From Pectinophora gossypiella (lineage: Eukaryota; Arthropoda; Insecta; Lepidoptera; Gelechiidae), in contig NC_065405.1 of assembly GCF_024362695.1 (NCBI RefSeq), positions 1,992,672 to 2,056,671 of the forward strand: a stretch of 64,000 bases of DNA, in the 5' to 3' direction. The notes under the pieces are model-generated. The model was not told where the DNA came from. It saw only the letters and a program-made list of their open reading frames with translations, and ran no database searches. This document shows, in pieces, positions 42,071 to 51,800 of this stretch (position 1 is its first letter; every line of letters starts with the position of its first letter). The translations under genes were made by a program, and so were the position numbers.

Positions 42071-42478
42071 GGGTAGTTTCCTAGGGCAAAAATAAATTAT
42101 GAAATTCTGGGGGGTTAAAATGGCCACATAGACGCAATCCATCTAAGAAAGCAATATTGCTATTTGACATTTGTTTGCATTGCGCGCTTACTTTTAAATT
42201 CGCAACTGTCAAATTGCAATATTGCTTTCTTAGATGAATTGCTGCCATATTAATCCCCCTGATTACCAAATAAAGACAGGTCTAAAGGTGACAAAAAACG
42301 TTTTCTTTTTCCTACTTAATTTATTTATTAATTTTAATAAAGAAAAATGTAATAATAAGTGCGACATTTCGTCAAGTTTTTTTGTGATTTCACAGGTTGA
42401 GTTTTCATACAAACTCCATTAGTAATTTTGTGTTTTGACGTTTAATAAAAAGTAACTGATTTGACTAGTTGGAAATAA
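42071..42478. repeat. MITE-L interrupted by MITE-D
   Basis: The left part (42071-42108, GGGTAGTTTCCTAGGGCAAA) and right part (42260-42478, ending TTGACTAGTTGGAAATAATCC) join into a MITE-L like the one at 39247 when the MITE-D copy is removed; TG is present on both sides of the insert. Confidence 0.75.
42110..42259. repeat. MITE-D copy 3, inside MITE-L
   Basis: GGGGGTTAAAATGGCCACAT to AATTGCTGCCATATTAATCC with the AAGAAAGCAATATTG / CAATATTGCTTTCTT arms intact. Confidence 0.85.
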
Positions 42479-42950
42479 TCCGTTTACAAAGAAATGTAGA
42501 ATAAAAAACAAAAATGCAAATCTTATTTTAATAATGGAATGCAAACCTTTAATTAAATATGACACAGTAAGTGTAAGCTCACTAAGCTTTCATCTATAAA
42601 TCAAGTGATAACGAGTAGCGAGGAGAAATTTCTAATTTAGGAAAATCCTAGGTGCTCATTGAGCAAATTGGCTGTCACATGACACCTGGCCGCGCTGGTA
42701 GCGGACGCGGGAACGGAAATACAACATAACATCACGCCTCTATCCCCAAAGGCGTAGGCAGAAGTGTAAAGAGTACCCACTCCTCGCTAGGTATGTTTCA
42801 GTCCAATGTAATAGGGAGCGAGCTCATTGATATTGAAAACCACATGATAGCATAATTAAAACACATAATAACGGGTTCTTACCGCGTTTAAATCAGGGAT
42901 ATGAGACTCCGCGATATCCGCGTAAACCTAAACCACATGATAGCAATTAT
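42479..42950. other. Unassigned DNA with repeat K fragment
   Basis: Repeat K recurs at about 42724-42815 (CATCACGCCTCTATCCCCAA, AGGCAGAAGTGTAAAG). The rest shows nothing. Confidence 0.35.
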
Positions 42951-43142
42951 CTATTTGGTTAGGACATTCCAGGCTGATCACCTGATTGTCTGAAAGTAAG
43001 ACGATGCGTGCTTCGGAAGGCGCGTTAAGCCGTTGGTCCCGGTTACTTAATGATGTAAGTGTGTAGTCATTACATGAGTCATGACAGGGGCATTTGGTGG
43101 CTCAATAGTAACCCTGACACCAGGGATGATGAGGTTGGTAAT
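42951..43142 (+). mobile_element. SINE-1 body, head missing
   Basis: TTGGTTAGGACATTCCAGGC, CGTGCTTCGGAAGGCGCGTT and GTAACCCTGACACCAGGGAT; the last part of the tail is lost. Confidence 0.75.
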
Positions 43143-43195
43143 CTATGATCTTTACATGAATTCAAACTCATAAAGTCGAATTCAGTGGTTTAGAG

Positions 43196-43270
43196 CCCGA
43201 ACCGGGATTTGAACCAGGGACCCTACGATGTAGGTCACGCTTTTTTCGAACAAGGCTATCACGGCTATCA
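43196..43270 (-). mobile_element. Possible SINE-2 head, diverged (antisense)
   Basis: A B-box-like GGGATTTGAACCAGG followed by AGGCTATCACGGCT fits the SINE-2 head in reverse, but the match is weak. Confidence 0.35.
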
Positions 43271-43458
43271 AATTATTGCACACATAGCCGGGTACAGAAT
43301 TAAGCAGCATAAGGCGGGCTTAAAGCGACACTTTGCTGTTGCGTAGAATATACTTGTCACTAAGGAGTTTTAGCGTTGATCTTTTCAATGCTTTCATCCT
43401 TTTCTGTCACACAGAACCGTCATATAAGTCAATACGTCACTAAAACTTTTTTTTTTAC

Positions 43459-43501
43459 CTTTGATGGATTTGCTCTTGGCCCCAGACTTGCCCGAAGACA
43501 T
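43459..43501 (-). CDS. Possible first coding exon (minus strand)
   Basis: On the minus strand an ATG in context GTCAATGT opens 14 codons (MSSGKSGAKSKSIK) plus one base, then GTAAAA as a possible donor. Nearly every codon ends in a base that fits coding, and Ser, Gly and Lys dominate, as in a basic disordered N-terminus. Without splicing the frame stops after six more codons. Upstream on the minus strand are three near-identical 11-bp units (TCCATCTTAGC, at 43511-43545) and a GC-rich stretch (43570-43650). It ends in phase 1, so it cannot join directly to 3861-4005, which starts in phase 0. Confidence 0.35.
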
Positions 43502-43660
43502 TGACGAGGCCTAAGATGGAGCTAAGATGGAGCTAAGATGGAGCGATGGAGAAGATGGAACGCTCACGCGCATATGCTGCCAATGTGCCCACACGTTTCT
43601 GTACTCATTAGAAGAGTTTGATTTCCCCGCTTCGCGCCCGCTCGGCAGTATAAATGACTT
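43502..43660. promoter_or_regulatory. GC-rich block, possible (divergent) promoter
   Basis: The block is CpG-rich (CCGCTTCGCGCCCGCTCGGC) in AT-rich surroundings and carries TATAAAT at 43649-43655 on the plus strand. It lies just upstream of the minus-strand ATG at 43501. The TATA motif points to the plus strand, so any promoter role for the minus-strand exon is speculative. Confidence 0.3.
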
Positions 43661-43969
43661 ATACAGTTGAAATATTAGTCCTAGCCGGGATCAGAAAGCG
43701 TTACAATTTATTGTCGCTCGCAACAAAGACATTTACCAAAGAGTTTTTAAAGAAAATTCTTTTAAACATAATTGTCGCTCGTCGGAGAATGTGGCGAGGG
43801 AATGCGATCGTTATTTTGTTGAAATTGATCGATGGTCCAAGAAAAAAGGTTTAATTGTTGAAACGAATATCTGGTCGGTTTTCTCTTTTAAACATTTTCT
43901 CCGTCCGCAATATATTTGCTATTATAATTTATTTTATATTTTGTAAACTCTACCTAAGAAAATTTTTAT
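43661..43969. other. No feature seen
   Basis: A 66-codon plus frame (43654-43854) is rich in I, K and R and has no recognised motif. Not called. Confidence 0.3.
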
Positions 43970-44018
43970 TATCATCTCCCTAGAGCATTATCCCGTTTCT
44001 CACTGGGTCCACTTACAC
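43970..44018 (-). mobile_element. SINE-2 tail scrap (antisense)
   Basis: CCCTAGAGCATTATCCCGTT and CTGGGTCCACTTAC. Confidence 0.55.
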
Positions 44019-44035
44019 AAGCAAAAAAAAAAGTA

Positions 44036-44222
44036 AAATGGGTTGATGATTCAGAGTTAATATCAATTGGAATTTTCTGTCGCAAAAGTAAGGCACTGGA
44101 AATAATTCAAAAAAAAACACAAGAAAATAATGTCATTTGCCACGCAAAATTCCACTTGATATTAACTCAGAATCATCAACCCATCAATATTCGGTTACAA
44201 TGTCACTAACACACTGTATACC
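44036..44222. repeat. MITE-I copy 1
   Basis: The arms GGGTTGATGATTCAGAGTTA and ACTCAGAATCATCAACCC pair, together with an inner GATATTAACTCAG block. The right end GTCACTAACACACTGTATA matches the 56.5-kb copy. The left terminus has been lost or replaced by an A-rich run. Confidence 0.7.
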
Positions 44223-45082
44223 CAATTGGGTTGGGGCTGGGGGTTTGAGGAGTACTTTTCTTCTTCTGTGACAAAATTATACGTATTACCATAAATACTC
44301 TCGTGTTAATCGAAACGTAATGTAATCATACTTCGACATCATATTTCGCAACATGCTATATTCAATTCTAAATTCAAGACATTACATTCACACCTGCAAT
44401 AAACTAGTTACTAATTGTTAATAATAGTCACAAGAGCTAAAATAATGACACCTATTGACATGCTTATGATAATTCTATATAACAACTTTTGCTTGCACAC
44501 AGATGAGCAATCCTATCACAATTTAAACACTAACTTACCCTATCATTTTAAAATTTACCATCCATAGAAACGAACACAAGAATCTTAAAATTCAACCAAT
44601 ACTCACTAAGCTTTGTATCTGTAATTATTTGGTCAAACTAGAACGGTTTATCGCAACAGTTATGCGAATTGAGTGGATTGATTATTCGCATATATGCAAG
44701 TGCGTATTCATTAACCCATTTTCGCTCATTGCGTGCAGAATATGCTGTTCACACTCGAATGTTAGAATCATGAAAGTAGATGTTGTCACGCCACGCACGG
44801 TTTTACTCTTATAATTGCTGTCGATTAATGGTAAGTATAAGAGCGAAAGGAAGCTAATTGAATTTTCAATTATAAATTAGTGTTTGAAACGGAACTATTT
44901 GCGATCATAACAATTATTCGGAAAAATATAGGTAACCGAATTTCTTAAGGCTGGATTTTAATTTAAGTAAATCGTACTTCGCAGATTGCTCAGGGAAAAC
45001 CAGACATACCTATGAATAATAGTAAAAGGGCAGTTAGATCGGCACGTATAAGTAGGTTCGTACATACATATACATACATAAA
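44223..45082. other. No feature seen
   Basis: Unassigned AT-rich DNA. Confidence 0.3.
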
Positions 45083-45205
45083 TATATACACATAAACTCA
45101 CGCCTATTTCCCACCGGGGTAAGCAGAGACTATAGAATTCCATGCGCTTCGATCCTGACACACTTCTCTCACTTCCTCCACTTTCAACAATCGCTTCGCT
45201 TAAGT
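45083..45205 (-). repeat. Dispersed repeat G
   Basis: CTCACGCCTATTTCCCACCG, GGGTAAGCAGAGACTATAG and GATCCTGACACACTTCTCTC, the longest copy in the window. Confidence 0.55.
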
Positions 45206-45495
45206 AGGTTCGTGATGGAGATAATACTATACGAATAGTAACTATTACTTCACTCGGGAAGTGTCCTTTGTAGGTACACTACGAAATACAGAAAATACCG
45301 AGAAACTACAGAATCAGCCCTCGATTCGCCATTCAAAACAATCCCTGCCGGCACTTGTCTCGCGGTCGTGACCTGCGCATCGCCCGCCCAAATTACCAAT
45401 GCACGTAAGTTCGTCAAAAAAAAAACACAAAAATAATTTAAAAAACAAATTCATAAAACGCATTTTACATTTGTTTTGATTACTTGTTATAAAAA

Positions 45496-45745
45496 AGCTA
45501 CAAGAGAGCAGGCTCCGTTGGTTTGGGCGCGTAAAAAGAAGACCTCCAGATTATGTGGGTAACGTTACAGCCAATCTAAACATACCAGGGCTTAGACCTA
45601 GAGGACGACCAAAAACAAGATGGGCGGATGTGGTCAAAAAGGACCTGTGTATGTGCAATGTCTCCGAAAACGACACGTCCGATAGAGCGAAGTGGAAGAG
45701 AATTACGAAGAAGGCAGACCCCACCATCAGATGGGAATAATAAAT
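45496..45745 (+). mobile_element. RTE-clade LINE ORF2 C-terminus
   Basis: One open phase from 45498 reads LRWFGRVKRRPPDYVGN, GRPKTRWADVVKKD and DRAKWKRITKKADPTIRWE, then a stop at 45738-45740. This is the hallmark C-terminal segment of RTE-like retrotransposons, downstream of the RT. The upstream part is truncated. No frameshift in the retained 80 codons. Confidence 0.85.
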
Positions 45746-45799
45746 GCCAAGGAGAGAGAGAGACTTGTTATAAAGTGAGCGGGCTACAGGGAGAGGGGT

Positions 45800-45966
45800 A
45801 TACAGGATGGCCCAGAAGTTCACGTTCAAAATGAAAAATTAGATGGAGGGCCTCATTGAGTTTAGCAATTGTTTACGGTTTAGGAGATATGACCCATTTT
45901 GTACCTTTTTGAAGATTTTGTATCTAATTTTTCATTTTGAACGTCAACCTTTGGGCCACCCTGTAT
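45800..45966. repeat. MITE-H, short form
   Basis: TATACAGGATGGCCCAGAAG at the left and TTTGGGCCACCCTGTATA at the right with AACGTTC / GAACGT and ATGAAAAATTAGAT / ATCTAATTTTTCAT arms. The middle includes GTTTAGGAGATATGACCCAT, which is shared with the 53.6-kb foldback. TA flanks suggest Tc1/mariner-type insertion. Confidence 0.85.
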
Positions 45967-46002
45967 ATTATGTTTCAGCTGATGCCTAAAATAGATAGGC
46001 AT

Positions 46003-46068
46003 AGGCTGTCAAAACTTCAGGTTAAGTAAGTGGACCCTGTGAAAAATGGGATAATGCTGGGGAGATGA
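46003..46068 (+). mobile_element. SINE-2 tail fragment
   Basis: CTGTCAAAACTTCAGGTTAA, GTGGACCCTGTGAAAAATGG and GATAATGCTGGGGAGATGAT. Confidence 0.7.
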
Positions 46069-46329
46069 TTATACATATGAGCATCAGCATTAATGATACA
46101 ACACACCAAAAGTGTCAACAATAACAAAATAAGCTTTATAAATGTTCATCAAAGGCGTCATACTATAGCGAGTAAAATATTATTTTATTTATTTATTTTT
46201 ATTTTATTTTTTTATTTAAGGAAAATATATTTAAAAAATATAGGAAAAAATATTATTATTATTATAATATTATTATTTTATTTAGGAATATTATAATTAT
46301 TTATTTATATTTTACTTTTCTACTCATTT
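46069..46329. other. AT-rich low-complexity DNA
   Basis: 46180-46310 is almost only A and T (TTATTTATTTTTATTTTATT). No gene. Confidence 0.5.
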
Positions 46330-46487
46330 TCGAATTTAAATTACGAATTAAGTAACAATGATAACGATGTTTGACCGCTTTTATTGATGACGTCACAGGA
46401 CAGCATTTCCATACGAACTCCATAGAAAACTATCGTTTTGACGTTTCGTAAAAAGTATCTCATTTGACTAGGTTGTCAAGTAGTCTA
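46330..46487. repeat. MITE-L relative
   Basis: TATTGATGACGTCACAGGAC, CATACGAACTCCATAGAAAA and TTTTGACGTTTCGTAAAAAG match 17740-17925 in reverse and 50945-51050 in part. Confidence 0.6.
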
Positions 46488-46572
46488 TTCTGGAGCAAAA
46501 AAAATCTACTGGACACTCTGCAAGAGAAACCGTCGACAGATGGAATGTTGAATAGTAAAGTAAATAACTTAC

Positions 46573-46632
46573 AGGTTCAGTTTTCAAAGGTCGCCAACAT
46601 GTGAGGTCGCTAACAGTCCTTGTGTAGGTATC
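46573..46632 (-). CDS. Candidate 60-nt coding exon
   Basis: On the minus strand a TTTTGTTTCAG acceptor is followed by exactly 20 codons (DTYTRTVSDLTCWRPLKTEP) and a strong GTAAGT donor. The other two phases hold stops. A length divisible by three with both borders at codon boundaries is in phase with the start of the 3861-4005 exon (same strand, downstream). A cassette exon of one long gene is thus possible. The peptide is too short to identify. Confidence 0.5.
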
Positions 46633-47265
46633 CTGAAACAAAAGACGTTAGAATTGTTAGTGTAAGTAATGTTATGCTTTACATTGTCACTGTGACTGTG
46701 GCTTCCTTATAATAAACAACAACATAACCTCACTGCTGTAAATAAAAAGAAAAAAATAAAATAAAATCTTTGTATTTTTTACAAATAAACAAACAAACTA
46801 TATCCCAATTAGGGTAGTCAGAGGTAAATCCATCAAGATAAACTATACATCCTCAAGCTTTCTGATAGACCAACGTTATAGATGGTGAGCCGTATCGCCG
46901 TCTATCAATTGTCGAGCGAACAGTGTTAGTGAAAACACAAGAAAAGCGCTTAAGATAAATTAACCCTTTCACGGACAGTATCATACGAAGACTCGGAAAC
47001 ACGACGACTAAACGTAACCACGACTATTTTTACGACGCAACGACGACGGTATTAGTCGGCCACTTCAAAGGCGCGTCAACTGTCTCCTCAAATAGACGAG
47101 TGACATTATAGCTTCCTACTTCCAACTCACAACAAGGAGGTTAGGAACTTAGGACTGGTACAGAGTAGTTTTGGAACAGACACGGCGTGGCGGCCCCGCG
47201 AATTTTTCAAGTGATTTATGCGTGTCGACGACTTTTCACATGCTCGCTCGGGAATCAATTCTACA
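46633..47265. other. No feature seen
   Basis: Unassigned DNA. The 46970-47230 part has more CG dinucleotides (CGACGACGGTATTAGTCGG) than its surroundings but no clear exon. Confidence 0.3.
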
Positions 47266-47411
47266 TACAGTCATGAGCAATATAATGTACCCGCTTTAGG
47301 ACTCTGTCGCACTAACATATTTGACATTTAGTGAGACTTACAGTTCAATTTGTCAAAAAAGTTAATGTGACATGGTACCAAAGTGTAAACATATTAATGC
47401 TCGTGACCGTA
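47266..47411. repeat. MITE-F copy 1
   Basis: TACAGTCATGAGCAATATAA to ATTAATGCTCGTGACCGTA; interior GACTCTGTCGCACTAACATA, AGTTAATGTGACATGGTACC. TA at both ends fits a Tc1/mariner-type target. Confidence 0.85.
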
Positions 47412-47563
47412 CATACATAAGATCACGCTTATCTCCCATTGGGGTCGACAGAGATCACGGAATTCCACTTACTTTGATGCTGACATACAACTTCGCTTCT
47501 TCCACTCTCATCTTAAGTGCTTAGGACAATCTTGTATCCATCGCATGAAGCACTTGGAAATTG
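47412..47563. repeat. Diverged repeat G between two MITE-F copies
   Basis: GATCACGCTTATCTCCCATT and GACAGAGATCACGGAATTCC are a diverged form of repeat G. It lies as the loop between inverted MITE-F copies. Confidence 0.45.
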
Positions 47564-47708
47564 TACAGTCACGAGCATTAATATGTATACACTTTGGTAC
47601 CATGTCACATTAACTTTTTTGACAAATTCAACTGTAAGTCTCACTAAATGTCAAATATGTTAGTGCGACAGAGTCCTAAAGTGGGTACATTATATTGCTC
47701 ATGACTGT
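47564..47708. repeat. MITE-F copy 2, inverted
   Basis: TACAGTCACGAGCATTAATA to ATTGCTCATGACTGTG; the reverse complement of copy 1 with few differences. Confidence 0.85.
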
Positions 47709-48669
47709 GCAAAGCTAACATATCTTACAAACAAACAAAAAACTCAATACACACATCATATATCATCATAATAATATGGACACACTTCTCTTACTTCATC
47801 TACATTCATCTATCGTTTTATACACACACCGGTTCAGAGTAGATCGTACTAAACCATTTCTAATTACATCCCCAATTATAAGATACAGAGATAACTCATT
47901 ATTTATTTTAATAATAAATAATAAAAAAATAATAATAATAAATATATATTATAATATCATACTTTACCTAATAAAAAGATAAATGACTCGTTCGCGTTGA
48001 ATTTTTTTTTCTCCAACATTTTGAATAATGGCCGTAGATATTACACGTCATAAAACACGACTCTAACAAGACATAAACTGTAACTTTCCTTGTTCATCAT
48101 ACCAATACACTGTGAAAGATCATAGATATAGTAGAAGTTAGGTACAGCATGCATGTACCATTAGTCATCGATTGTAATCTCTGGATAGGTACATTTTACG
48201 AGAACGAACAAGTCGTACATTTGGCTAATTATTTTTGAAGCAATGTGTGGCTGTTCAATCAGTAGACGATGTCATAAATCGTAGCAATTAGTAGCAGGCG
48301 CAGCCTCTCTCGCGAATTGCGGCGCGGGCGCACACGCGCGCTTTCACGACACTTTCACGAATTTAGCATTCGCCGCAGACGCCCGCGCGTTTACGTGAAT
48401 ATTATTTAATCTGTGACGTGACTGCCCGTTTTGATTTAATGAGCCGAATGAGCCCAATTCGGAATTCTATGGCCCGCTCTATTTTTAAACATTACTCTGT
48501 GCATTTAAATGAGTTAATAAAATCTAAATAATATAATAAGTTATTGATGAAGTGTAAGAACAATCAATAATAAAGAATTGATGATAAGATATTATTTTGT
48601 TTTTTATCATTTAAAAACAATATTGTTATTGTTAATAAAATATTGTTTATACGTATTTTCAATCTCTCC
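47709..48669. other. Unassigned DNA with a CpG-rich island
   Basis: 48295-48402 is strikingly CpG-rich (GCGGCGCGGGCGCACACGCG, CGCCGCAGACGCCCGCGCG) amid AT-rich sequence. It lies upstream, on the minus strand, of the 46573-46632 exon and could be a promoter region. No core motif is clear. 47875-47960 is AT low-complexity. Confidence 0.35.
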
Positions 48670-48784
48670 TATATTGCTTTTTGACATTTGTTTGCATTGC
48701 GCACTCATTTTTATATGCGCAAATATCAAAATGCAATATTGCTTTCTTAGATGAATTGCTTCGATATGGCCATGTTAACCCCCC
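48670..48784. repeat. MITE-D copy 4, left arm lost
   Basis: ATATTGCTTTTTGACATTTG to GATATGGCCATGTTAACCCC. The left arm is missing. Confidence 0.8.
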
Positions 48785-48799
48785 AGGCCTGTTGAACGG

Positions 48800-48948
48800 G
48801 AACATTGGCTCAGGGCGTCGTCTAAGAGAATGCCTTATAAGTAATAGTTCCCCCCTGTTATCTTAAATTTTGTACTTAAGAATAAGATTAAGAATAAAAT
48901 ACATTTACTTGGTGAGAGCCCATTCGCATCCAGCCAAGTAGTTAATGC
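48800..48948. mobile_element. RP-A scraps, mixed orientation
   Basis: TTGGCTCAGGGCGTCGTCTA (48803-48823) is antisense; GGTGAGAGCCCATTC with CCAAGTAGTTAATGCC (48911-48948) is sense. They precede the longer antisense copy. Confidence 0.6.
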
Positions 48949-49394
48949 CTTTTTTGTTTTGACGTGACTTATTGTAGATTTGCCGCATATGGCATTAACT
49001 ACTTGGCCGGACAAATGGGGAGCGCTGAAGGCTCTCACCCGGTACAACGTTTAAGACGACAGGCCTGAGGGTGCCCAGTTGGGCGCGAACCTCGGCTCAG
49101 GGCGTCGTCTCAGAGGAAAAATATTTGAAAGAATTAATCGACCCTAGTGGGTCGATAGCGATAAGCGCTGAATGAGGGAAATCGTCGACCACGCCGGCGG
49201 GGTCGGTATCGGGGACCTGAAGTGTTTGGTGTCGCGAGCTGATTGGCTGCCTCTATGGCTAGAGTAATCGGGTCGTCGGGATCGTATATTACGTCCTTCG
49301 GACGCCGATACTTTTCAGTACCGTCCCTAAGCGGAATGTACTCGGAAGCCGCAACTACCAGGGGATTTGGGTGGTGCGGAGCAGAATCGAAGTA
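48949..49394 (-). mobile_element. RP-A, longest copy, with C-terminal peptide frame
   Basis: The antisense copy runs from TTTTGACGTGACTTATTGTA to about 49394. On the minus strand the frame 49139-49390 stays open: SAPHHPNPLVVAASEYIPLR, EKYRRPKDVIYDPDDPITLA, then an arginine-rich RPRRRGRRFPS and a stop after PTRVD. The same peptide is encoded at 63540-63702. I do not recognise the protein; the position just before the 3' UTR fits the end of a retroelement ORF. Confidence 0.88.
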
Positions 49395-49440
49395 GTTAAT
49401 GCCATATGTGGAAAATCTATAATAAGTCTTATAAAAAAAA
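49395..49440 (+). mobile_element. RP-A 3' end (sense)
   Basis: AGTAGTTAATGCCATATGTG, AAAATCTATAATAAGTC and an A run; abuts the antisense copy. Confidence 0.6.
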
Positions 49441-50027
49441 ATAGTATTAGTATGTTGGTTGGATAAGCGCGTGAGAGCGTTCACCATTTCTAAATAAGGC
49501 TAAGAAGTGAATGCCAACGTGAAAAAATAAATAACGCAATTACCATAGATATTAAATAGAAGATAATAACATGACATTCTAAGAATTAGAAACCTTCAAA
49601 TCCTATCTAAATAACTGTTAAAATTCTGTGTTTAATCCACGGAAGTAAAAGATAAAATTTCACATAATTTTATAACACCATTTTATTTTATTGAACAAGA
49701 TAAAATAGGCTGTTATCGGTTGCCTTGGCTTTTGTTTTTTCTCTAAAGCCTTATTAAAATTAAAAAAACAAACACAAACTTCGTCATTTATGGTTTTAAA
49801 GAAAAAAAATCGTGATGCACCAACTGTTAAGTGTACTACCGTAACCGATAATGCTTCAAGTAGGAGCGTTTATTTGCATCCTTGATTGTCTGTGGCTTCC
49901 GTACGCTACTCAAGGGCTGAGGGATTTCCTTAAACGTTTATAAATAGCATAAAAGACAGAAAAAAATGTCCTTACATACATACAATTTACTAAAAAAAAG
50001 CCAAATACGATATGACGAATTTATTAA
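49441..50027. other. No feature seen
   Basis: Unassigned AT-rich DNA. Confidence 0.3.
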
Positions 50028-50205
50028 AAACATCATAGAAGGGAAGCTATAAGGAAAGAGAGGAAGGGGAAGACCAAGAAGAGCTTACATGGAACAGATC
50101 AAAGAGAAGGTGAACGTCGTGTCTTATAAGGAGGTGAAGGAATTGGTCTTTGATAGACAAGAATGGAGAATGCTACACCGACAAGGGTGTGGCTCAAAAG
50201 TGTTT
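50028..50205 (+). mobile_element. RTE-J ORF2 C-terminus and 3' end
   Basis: A frame reads GKRGRGRPRRAYMEQIKEKV, SYKEVKELVFDRQEWRMLHR and QGCGSK, the same C-terminus encoded in reverse at 27092-27285. The terminus CACCGACAAGGGTGTGGCTC follows. One stop (AGCTATAAGGAAAG region) breaks the upstream frame. Confidence 0.8.
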
Positions 50206-50217
50206 TTTTTTTACGTT

Positions 50218-50345
50218 TTCAATCAATCAATAATACTTTATTGCACAACAACATATACAAAGGACATAAACATACGAATAAAACATAAGCACCATAGGCG
50301 ACCTTATTGCTAAACAGCAATTTCTTCCAGGCAATCTTAGGGTGA
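50218..50345 (-). mobile_element. LINE 3' end with CAATAAAGTAT tail (antisense)
   Basis: TCAATCAATCAATAATACTT, TATTGCACAACAACATATAC and GGCGACCTTATTGCTAAACA match 4985-5140. Inserted at or beside the RTE-J 3' end. Confidence 0.75.
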
Positions 50346-50392
50346 AAGATTATTCATTGGAGCACGAGCTGGTGCAATAAACATATAATTCT

Positions 50393-50619
50393 TAATATAG
50401 ATTTACCGCAAATGGTATTAACTACTTGGCTGGATAAATTGAGAGAGCTGAGGGCCCTTACCGGGTACAAAATTTAAGACACCAGGGCCTGACGGCCTAC
50501 CTATCCTAAGCGAATAAATGATTTCTGATTTCTGACGGTGCCTAATTGGGACGAACCTCAGCTCAGGGCGTCGTCTGAGAAGATTATATTTGAACGAATT
50601 AATTGACCCTACTTAGTTG
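50393..50619 (-). mobile_element. RP-A interrupted by a 36-bp LINE-X tail (antisense)
   Basis: ATTTACCGCAAATGGTATTA, ACTACTTGGCTGGATAAAT and CTCAGCTCAGGGCGTCGTCT are RP-A. At 50496-50531 a foreign insert carries CGAATAAATGATTTCTGATT, the LINE-X terminus. CTGACGG flanks it (50489-50495 and 50532-50538). Confidence 0.88.
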
Positions 50620-50944
50620 TTACTGTGTTTTTATTTCTAGATTTGCATTATCTTTGACCCATAATACCCTCTTCAAATAAAATGCTGAATCAAGCATTTT
50701 ATCCACGTACAATCGAAAGTCACATCGACTCCTATTCTGGACTTCCAAATAATAAAATAAGAATAAATGAGGAAGTGCTAATGTATGCCTTGTCCGTACA
50801 AACGGCTGGTGTTGCCACAATATAGATAGGTAGATATGTACATGGTATGGCAGCATGTACTACAGCAGGTTGGTTATATATTCTGACTATTTCACTAGAG
50901 ATAAATTATAAAATGCAAATTTAGAAATAGAAGCCAGTTTTTTT
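50620..50944. other. No feature seen
   Basis: Unassigned AT-rich DNA. Confidence 0.3.
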
Positions 50945-51050
50945 ACTTATTTTGAATTCTAATTATTTACGAATTAAATCACAATGTGTACTGCGGTTGA
51001 CTGATTTTATTGATGACGTCACTAGGACAGTATTTCCATATAAGTTCAAC
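50945..51050. repeat. MITE-L relative, partial
   Basis: TTTACGAATTAAATCACAAT, TTTTATTGATGACGTCACTA and GACAGTATTTCCATA as at 46330; the second half is absent. Confidence 0.5.
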
Positions 51051-51335
51051 AAAATCGGTTTGCTTGTGCGCATAATAGTAAAATCTCTTTTGCGCACTCA
51101 CAGTTTGAGAAGGTACAGTAGTAAGTATTATTAAAGTAACAGCTCAAACAATTACACGATATTTTAATTATTTTGTAATGAGATCTTTGCGTTAAATACG
51201 TACATCGACTCGTGTCGAAAACAAATACACGCTACGAATTATGAAGTACTTACCGTACTTCGATGAGCCAAGTGATAATCTAAAGTTAGGTAAAAATTCG
51301 AAAAAAAAACTAACCGCAATGTCATAAGCTTACTG

Positions 51336-51478
51336 TACAGTCATGAGCAATATCATGGACCCACTTTAGAACCCTGTCGCACTATCATATTTGATATTTA
51401 ATGAGACTTACGGTTTAATTTGTCAAAAGATAATGTGACATGGTTTCAAAGTGTAACATGTTAGTACTCGTGACCGTA
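51336..51478. repeat. MITE-F copy 3
   Basis: TACAGTCATGAGCAATATCA to TAGTACTCGTGACCGTA; same orientation as copy 1. Confidence 0.85.
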
Positions 51479-51800
51479 CCTATCCGACAACCTACAACAC
51501 TGGTAATATACAAATCCAGTTGACACTTTCCAAACTAACGTAACTGTACCGCGTTGTTTGTTACAACAATTTGGCGCCGTGTGTTACTTTTTATGCGACA
51601 CATCTGAACTGTTTTCGGTTTTTCTTGACGTGACATATTGGACTAAAAATATGATAATACCTACCGTACCACTGTTGGGCACAAGTTTCCCTCGTTCGCA
51701 ACACTCAGACCCAAATTTAATTTTAAGAATAGAACTTTTGAAATTAAAAAAATAATATTTAAAATTAATACATGTAACTAAACCATGAATTTAGTACCTA
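51479..51800. other. No feature seen
   Basis: Unassigned DNA. A 65-codon plus frame (51558-51755) has no recognised motif. Confidence 0.3.

Noticed and set aside
49139..49390. RP-A peptide as a host gene
   Set aside because: The same frame occurs in other RP-A copies flanked by target duplications, so it belongs to the mobile element.
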